Shown here one piece after another: positions 28,901-37,900 of a DNA stretch of 64,000 bases. Made by a program: the position numbers and the translations under genes. Position 1 is the stretch's first letter, and each line of letters opens with the position of its first letter. Source of the stretch: Callipepla californica brunnescens (Eukaryota; Chordata; Aves; Galliformes; Odontophoridae); assembly GCA_023055505.1 (NCBI GenBank), contig JALIRH010000035.1:4892382-4956381 (forward strand). The letters run 5' to 3'. Below the pieces are notes generated by a model. It made no database searches and was not told the DNA's origin. It saw only the letters and a program-made list of their open reading frames with translations.

Positions 28901-31900
28901 GATGTGGATGTGTACTTCGAAACCCCTGCTGATGACAATGAGCATGCCCGCTTCCAGAAGGCGAAGGAGCAGCTGGAGGTCCGGCACCACAACCGCATGG
29001 ACCGGGTGAGCATCTGCCTTTGGCCTTTTGTACTGCACTGCGTGGCACTGCCCCTGTGCTTCTGATCAAACTGACTTTCTTTCCTGTCACTAGCTTCTGT
29101 GAGTTTCTTACAGTGTGGCAGCTAGATTTTTTTCTCTTCTCTAACGATCAGATGTGAATTTCTGTCTTGTTGATATGTTCTGTCCTTTTCTTGTCTAGGT
29201 GAAAAAGGAATGGGAGGAAGCAGAGCACCAAGCTGTGAATCTCCCCAAGGCAGAAAGACAGACTCTCATTCAGGTAAGAGCTGAAGGGCCTAAAGAAGTA
29301 AGCTATTGGTGCTTGGCCTTCATCTTGTCAATAAACTGAGAGATACTAATATTCAAAGCCAAAAATGACTGAAATGGAAGAACAGTTTTCCTCTTCTGTC
29401 AGCAGTTGCCTTTTAGAGGAGATTTGATTCAATTGTGTGTTTTGTTCTCGAAGCTGGAGATGATCCCATAGAGTGCCAGGTCCTTTCCTAAGCCAAGCAG
29501 GGGGAAGCTATCTCACCCCCAGTGCACAGTGGCTGCAGAGCCAAATTGTAACTTCAGACCTTCAGCCTGCTTTGCACTAAGCAGCAACCTCACAGCCCAG
29601 TTCAGATTGGCCCTGGTGCTCTGGGCACACATTTCCTGTTTGGGCAGACTTAGTGAAAACCACTTAGACAGCAGATAAAGCTGGTTTGCTGCCAGAATGC
29701 CAATCTTCTGCCTTATGCGTGGAGTTCAGTTAGATGATGAAGTTAATCAGGAATATGCTTTGTATGGGATTGTTAGGGGCAGACTCTCCTGGCAGTGGGA
29801 AATAGATGAAGTTCCCTCAAACCAGTATACAGGTGACAAACTAGATGGTAAGCCGAGTTTGGATTCATCCTGGAACAGAGGTCTCTCTCCACAGTATTTA
29901 GCATAAGCAGCTGCTTGAAATCTGTACAAGTCCAAAAGGGTTTCCATTGTCTTTGATGAATCATAACAGCACTTAATGAGCATTTCTGGTTCATTTGGAG
30001 ACACTGGTTCTGACCTTTCTACCAGAAGGTTCAGAGATTTGATCTGAAGGCGTGCTGATGAAAACTCCCTCATGCAATACCTTTGACTTTTGCGAATTCA
30101 GATTAATGGATCCAGGGTGAAGGGATCAGTCTTGTTCCTGTATTGTGAGGTTGAGGGAAAGAGTTAATATTGTGTCATTTGTTCAGCATGGTCTTGGTCT
30201 CTTGGCTCTGAAATAATCTTTATCTGCAAGGCCATGAGCCCTCTTCAGACCTTGGAAACGAGTTGTTTAGGATGCTTGGAAGTAAATTTGTATCTAGTTA
30301 ATTCACATATACAAAATCTGCATCAACATCTGTCAGTTCCCCTCTCTCCTGCTGTAAATGTCTAGGTCATGCAGTGTGACAGGCTCCATTTATTCCGAGG
30401 GGTTATGTGAGTGAGAGAGATCCTGAGGCATACAGGATCTCACAGAGACTCTGTTCTTTGTTCCAGCACTTCCAGGCAATGGTTAAATCTCTGGAGAAGG
30501 AGGCAGCAAGTGAGAAGCAGCAGCTTGTGGAGACTCACCTGGCTCGTGTGGAAGCCATTCTGAATGACCGTCGTCGGATTGCTCTGGAGAACTACCTGGC
30601 TGCCCTGCAAGCTGTCCCACCACGAGTGAGTTCCTTTGCATTGCTGTTTTGCAGTGGGGAAGTGCTGGGTGGAGTGAAAGGTGGGAATGGCCTGGTGAGG
30701 AGACTGTGACCTGCTGGGTCAGAAGCTGGGAAGAGATTCTCAGGAAAGCTATCTCTATCGTTGCTGTTTCTGCTGAGGACCTAGCTGTGAGTCTCCTGAT
30801 TGACTCTTGTTTTCTGTTTAAAACCACTCTGCTTTGTTCAGTGCTTGTAAGGCACAGCGTTCTGAATCAAACAGACATAGCGGAGAAAGGTATTATATAA
30901 CAGCTTTGTACAGTTCTGTCCAGTAGCAAAGCGTGTTCACATCCCAAGTGCTGCATTTCAGTAGCGACTCCTGTTTGAATCGAGCAGATTTGAACTCTTG
31001 CCTCCCACCATTCCCCAAATCCTACAGCCCCACCGCATCGTGCAAGCTCTGAAGCGCTACGTCCGCGCCGAGAACAAGGACAGGCTGCACACCATCCGCC
31101 ATTACCAGCATGTCCTGGCAGTTGACCCAGAAAAGGCTGCACAGATGAAATCTCAGGTATGTTTCTATCAAGGGAGGCATTGCTGCCAGCAGTGGCTGTC
31201 AGGCGTGCATCAAATCCACACTAGTTTGCTGGGAACTATAGCAACTTGATAGGCTCGTGTGGAGATGTGTTCTGGTATGCATGCTGCCTGTCATTAGATA
31301 CTCCGTACAGTTTCCTTCAGTGCATGACTCAGTGTTTAAAAATTGAGAATTGAGGCTCTGCTACCTTGGAACACCTGGTTTTAGCCATCAGTTATTGCTG
31401 CTCACAGTATCAGGTGTAGGGATTAGGGCTGGTTTGGTGCCATCTTCGTGTTTCCTTTTGTTGAGTACCCATGAAATTATCTCTTGGAGATTTGATCATC
31501 TTTGGATGCGCTTTCATTACTTTAAAGACCTTTTCATTTCTTTCAAGGCTAGTGGTATACCTTCAGCTCTTGTCTCTCTGTTTTTTACCACTGATTGTTG
31601 CTTTCTTCCTGAGCTACACATCCCCAGAAAGATTAATAATAATTGTGATGCTTACAAGCAGTTCTTTGGCTTGTGATAAAGAATATGCAGTAGCATTCTC
31701 AGAGAGAACTTAGCATATCAAACACAGTCTGTCCTGACCCTTTGTTCTGAAGCTGCCAAAGCCCAAGAGGGAGTATGTGAACTGTGTTCTTAAGCTGAAA
31801 CCTAAAGAGTCCTTAATTCATTCTGAAGGCTGCAGTGTCAACAAATCGACATGTGAGGGATGTGGGTGGTACAGTTCAATTTCCATTCGCTTTACTTTTC

Positions 31901-34900
31901 AGATGCACTTTAAGCTCCTCAGTCGATTCCTCTGACTGACAAGCTGCCACATATAAAATTAAATTGCTTTCATCCTTGCTCTAAAAGGTCAGGTACATGT
32001 TAGACTGTAAAAGAGGTCCATTCAACTCCTTAGCTTTCTCCAACGTTTGTCTGTCTGTATTAATGTGTTTCTTGGTCTGCATGATCCCTGATTATGCAGC
32101 ACCCTCTGCAGGTCAGGCTTGACTTCACCAGTGAATTTAATAGGCCGGGGAAACGTGAGTTGAGGTTGAATTTATTTCTCAAATGAAGGGAGGAAGCTGT
32201 TGCCAGCAAAGGGGTGTAGTGGGTACAAGATGTGTGTAATGTATCTGCTGTTCTGAAAGGCACCTTTGTTCTGAGATCGGGATAAACAGTACTGTGTGCT
32301 CCCTTTGCACGGATCTTTTCTAGTAGTAGGGAATGATAATCCGTTTAATCAAGCACTTTCTTGTAGCTGCAGCATGAAATGAATTATGACCATATCTGGA
32401 ATATGGATAACAGCCATCTTAGTGCTTCCAGTAGAGAGCTAGTTACGGTGGAAGTCAGCTGAATCTCTTTCTCTCTCCCCCCCTCCCCCTTTCTTTCTTT
32501 GCTTCTGTCTCCCTCTGGACTGGGTGGGCCAACAAAGTGGTCCCATTCTGCTCTGTCATGGCAAATCTGCTAGTAGTAGGTATTTTATTAAATAAGTGGA
32601 GGCTTGGTACCAGTGAGGTGGCTAGCAGTCTTTGCTGTCTCCAACGCATTCTTGTATGCTTGCAGGTGATGACACATCTCCGTGTGATCGAGGAGCGGAT
32701 GAACCAAAGCTTGTCTCTGCTCTACAAGGTGCCATATGTGGCTGAAGAAATTCAGGATGAGATTGGTGAGTGTTTCTGTGCCAGCTGCCTTGCCACTGTG
32801 TTAGACCGGGATCTCTGCCTTGATGTGAAGCAGACTGCAAAAAGCTTGCTAGCTCCCTTGAGGATGCCCTAAACAACAAGGAGTGGGTGTGTACACAGGT
32901 ACTGCAGGGCAGATATTCCTTGGGTTGTGCAACACAGCAGATCCAGAGTAGCTTGTCCTGAAAGCTTTCACTGAAGTCAACAACAGTCAGAATAGCAAAG
33001 CTGCCATTTGAGGGTACACGAGGAAAGAAGCATAAAAATAAATGGAAGCTTTCTCATTTCGTAGCGTTTTAATCCCCTCTTGCCAAAACCTCCAGCCACA
33101 TCAGGCCTCTGGGCTCTTATTTGCATGTATTTCTGGCGGGTACCTTTAGTGAGCATTCCAGATGAGACCTCGGTGTATACAAGATAAGATAACCTGGCAG
33201 CCCAGAGGAATGTTTGCCTTCAAACCATCTGCCCCTTTCTTTTCTTGCCAGGCTTCATGCAGTTTGTCTAAGATTGCTTCTTATTCCTTTTAGATGAATT
33301 GCTTCAGGAGCAACGTGCAGACATGGATCAGTTCACATCCTCCATTTCTGAATCCCAGGTGGATGTCAGAGTGAGCTCTGAGGAAAGTGAAGAAATTCCC
33401 CTGGAGGGTAAACCCTTCCGTCCGTTCCAGGTGAAAACGTTCCCAGCCGTGCCTGAAAATGAAGGTATGCAGCTCTGAAAGCTTGGGTTCACTTGCTTTA
33501 CAGAACACAGGCACTGCTTTCTTGACTGCTAGGTCAGCTCAGTGGCACGAGATGCTCCATCCCTTGGGGTCATCGAAGAGGAAAGCAGCTGCCCCAGCCC
33601 GTGTGCTCTCAGACTGTGTCCATTTGGAAGAAATAGTGCTGCTAGAAATTTGCCCTGAGCTGCACTCTTGATTTCCTGGTTCTGCTCGTTGCAAAACTGC
33701 TTTCTATCTTTCCATTTTGCAGGAAGTGTTGTTTTTTTACAGTGTAGCTTGATTCTGGAATTTGCTGTCACTCTTTAACCGAAAAGTTCTCGTGTGAGTC
33801 TTTGTGCCATGACCTGCTGAAGGGCCTCAGGAGTTTTTTTTTTTTTTTTTTTCTTTTAATATTTATCTATTTTATTTATCAGTGGGTGTTGACATCTGCT
33901 GTGTGTGTGCATTTGTTTAAAAAAATGCTTCAAGAGAGTCCTGAGCTTAAAGAAAGCTGTAGACTAAAAGCTTTTCCCAGAGCCTAAGTCAGAAATCACG
34001 CACAAGCCTTTTTTCCTTTCTCTCTTAATCTCCTTTCTCTGCTATTTTTGTTTTTGTTTTCCCTCCTGCTAGATCCTCAGCCGGATTTGTACCATCCAAT
34101 GAAAAAAGGTTGGTTCTAAGCTGCTCCCTCACAGTGCTTCTATCACTCTCCTACCTTCTCTGTGTGCTCGATAGCTTCATTTTAGTTTCATACTCACCTT
34201 TGTTTCCATTTCCCTGCCCTCATTTAGTTCAGTAACTTTGTTTGTTTCATTAGGCATTAGTGTTCAAGAAATGAGCTAGTCTGAGTATCCAGTTGGTTCT
34301 GTGTGTTCCTTTCTGATGGGCTAGCAGGTATCTCGGAATAGATTTCTGTGCCTTGGGCTTAACAGTCTGTCTGAAGCCATGTACTACTTTATACCTCATC
34401 ATTTGTACTCAGATACTCAACACTTATCAAAAGAAACCAGGCAGTGCTGGTGCTAAATAGTCTGAAGGCTGTTCTGCACCCGACTGCAGCTCTGAACTAA
34501 GATCTGAGTGCCACAGCAGACACAGGCTGCATTTCCCAGCTAGGTGCCCTCCTAGGCATTATGGAGGAAATGTTTAGGGGCACGTAAAGCAGAAGATTCC
34601 TTCTTTGTGTTTGTCTTCTCTGTATCCCTTTTTTGCAAGTAGCATCTCCCCATATGAGCAAAGTCCTGTGTGATGATCTATTTCCCCTTGAGCTCATTAT
34701 TGATTCTATAGTAACAGTGCCTAGAAAAGGGCTGACTGGGCTCTAAGAGGGGCATAGAAATATTGATGTTCAATTACGTTCTGTGTCAGGGATACTGGCT
34801 CAGGTAACAGTCAGCCCCAGCTGACCTGCTAACTGAGCCAGTTCCCAAAGTAGCAGTGGAAGGCCAATTGTCAGAATGCTTTCACAGAGCAGTGGCACAT

Positions 34901-37900
34901 GAGGGGACTAAAACAGTCATTTTATTTTGCCTTTGGTTCCAGATGCATTGTGCAGAATTTCAATGCCAAGGATTTTGCTAATGGCCATCTAATGTGAGCA
35001 CAGATAACCCTGTCATGTGGTAAAGACCAGACAGCTAGAAATTGTTACCAGTATTTCTTTACAAAAGTCACCTTCATCATTATGGAGCAATGCACGATTA
35101 ATTCTGTGTGCTGACTACTCTGGAAAGAATTATGACAGCCTTTAGTTTGATTCTTGGTGGATGTGTTGTCTTAAAGATGATAAGTATAGGCTGGCCTTCT
35201 CCCCACTTGGGTAAGTGGAACTTTCTGGTGATGGAGGGACAAAGGTTGTGTCCTACACTTCCCTCTTCTTCCTCTTTTCATTGAATTTCTCAAGGGCTGC
35301 CAGGGACATTGCTTATTCTGTGTGTGTGGTTATTGTGGGTTGGGTTTTGTGTTTTTTGTTTTTTTCCCTGGGAAGTATATAATCTAAACTGTGCCTTAGA
35401 GCTCTCTAGAACTGGCTCTGTTATTGGGTACAGCACTGTGTGACAAATAGCAAAGCTCAGTGCAGCAGCTGAACTCCCAGCTCTGGGGACTGTTTTGTGC
35501 TGGCTCCTGAGAGCTGAATGAAGCAGCCATAGGCCAGAAGCTGGCACAGTAGTTCTCTTAGAAGCTGTTTGTGTCTAGTCTGTCCAGAAAACCCAAATCG
35601 TCGACTTTCACAATAACGTGACCTGCTCCAGCAGCTGTGGGAAGTCAGACTGGCAGTCTTGGCCATGCTTGGAATCTGATCACTGTCTCCAAAGAACTGT
35701 GAAGGGAAAGGGGGTGCAGTAGAAATCTAGATGCTCCTTTTGGGTGGAGTTGGAGCAAAACATTGCTTCTCTTGGCGTTTTTGTGCAGTAAAAAGCTTGT
35801 CAGGGTAATAACTTGCCACAGAGCCAACTGTCCTTTCCTTTGCATCCTGTCAAAGAACGCATGCCAATTTCAGCACTGGTTGGCATCATGTCTCAGATAA
35901 CCTGCAAGCTCAGCAGCTTGTGAAGCACTGCACCCAGTCACCTGCACAGCATGGAGTGCTGTAGTAATATTTCCCCACTTCATGCTCCTCCTTGGAGGGA
36001 CCCACTTGGAGTGCTGACGCTTCCCTGCTTTGCTGCAGCGAGGTGTGGACGTTGTAAAGGACATTACGTTGTGCATACTGGCAGTGGGAAACTTGCAGTC
36101 TCCTAACCTGTTACATGACACCAGGTCGGAGTGTCTCGCATCAGATTGTTGCTGATGGGATCTGTTTAGAAATGCTCGAGACCATAACAGTGTATGCAGA
36201 GCAGCCTTCTGTGAATGGATCATCTTTTCTTTCAGCACATAGGAGTTCTAGCCTAGAAACGGGTGAGTGATGTTCTGGTACAAAGGCTAGCGTAGTACTT
36301 TGCTCCTCCTTTGCCCTGGGATTTGTCATTTCTGGGCTCGTGCCAGACTTGGAGCAGCAGCTTATTACAGAGCTGTCCTGGGTGACCTTGAGGTTCTCAT
36401 TCCTGAGGCTCCTGCTGATGTGCTTGGCTCCAAAAGAATGGGTGATGCTGAGAGCCAGCAGAGAGGAGGTATGAGGTGGGGTCATGTTGAGGTGGTGACA
36501 CTGGCAGGAAGGAGCTGCACACTCACAGTATGCGTTACGTGTTGCCTTGGAACTCCTAACAGCAGTACTTAACAGTACGGGTGCGTCTGAATTTACACTT
36601 CACCCAGTTTTGGTGAGTCCTGTCTGCTTCTCTCATTGCCACCTCATTTCCCTTCATTAACAGAACCTCCCCGATCACTTGTCACTGTAGCATAGCTTGT
36701 GAGCTCCCCTTCTGACACAACAGCATGAAGACAGCTTAATAATCAGCGGTCCGTGGGGTTAAAAGCACTAGTGGCAGCTCTGCAGAGCGTAGGTGATCCT
36801 TGCTCCGTGGTGCTGAGGGCTGGCTGATGGTCCCTGCCTTGCTCTTTTGATGCAGGTTCTGGCATGACTGAGTTGGATGGGCTGATTGGCGCTGAAGAAA
36901 AAGTGATTAACAGCAAGAACAAAGTGGATGAAAATGTGGTGAGCCCTCCACCTTTATTTTATAAAGCAAAGCCTGCCCGGAGGGGACACTAATTAATAGC
37001 AGTGACTTGTTTTCATTCCTCCTTCCTGCTCACAGAATGCCAGGGTATTCTCTGTCCATATGGTGTGGGGGAGTCAGTTTTCTGACTATTGTAGGCTCTT
37101 AATACTGATTAGCATCAGAAGGGTGGGAGGGTGAGGGAAAGAGAGAGATCTGGATCTTTGGCAGTCTGAGCTGGTGAAGTGTCTGATTCAGAAATCGCTT
37201 TCCCAGGCAGGGGCCCTTTGATATACCTTTGTTTTAGCTAGGTAGCTTTCTGTCTGAGTACACTGAAGTGCTGTTGCATTCCACCTGCTTACCCACACAC
37301 GTTTCATGGCCTTCTCCTCAAGGTAGGCGGTGCAGCAGGCATAGCTCTGTCTGCAGCATAACAAATTCACTAGGTCGTAGTGACAGCTGCCTTTACAGCA
37401 GTTGCCTGGCGTGAAAAAGGACAATAAAAAGTTGATTTTTGGGAGCTTTCTTTCCAAATTGTCCTATGGCCACAAATAACAGAAGTGCTGTGTGCAGGAT
37501 GTTTGAATTCAGGCCTTCAGTTCGAGGTAGTCTGGACTTCCATTTGGTTGCACTTATTTTCTCAGTTGGCTCTAAAAGCTGCAGAAGATGCCACGCTTTG
37601 GGGAACGGGGTAGAATGGTGGGTGGTTCTGAGCCCCTGCAAGTATTCATCAGGAGCCCTCAGTCTGTCTCCAAGTTCCCTCTCCCACCTGTTTCCTACAG
37701 CTCCTTTCATAAAACGCTTCTGTGACCGTTTTCAGGTAATTGATGAAACCCTGGATGTGAAGGAGATGATTTTCAACGCGGAGCGTGTCGGTGGGCTGGT
37801 GGACGAGCCGGTACGTGCAGGGCTGCTGTTCCTGTGACCTAACTCTGCATTTCAGCTCCTGGGGGTTACCCAGCTGCAGGGGTTCCATGTGGTGCCGGTG

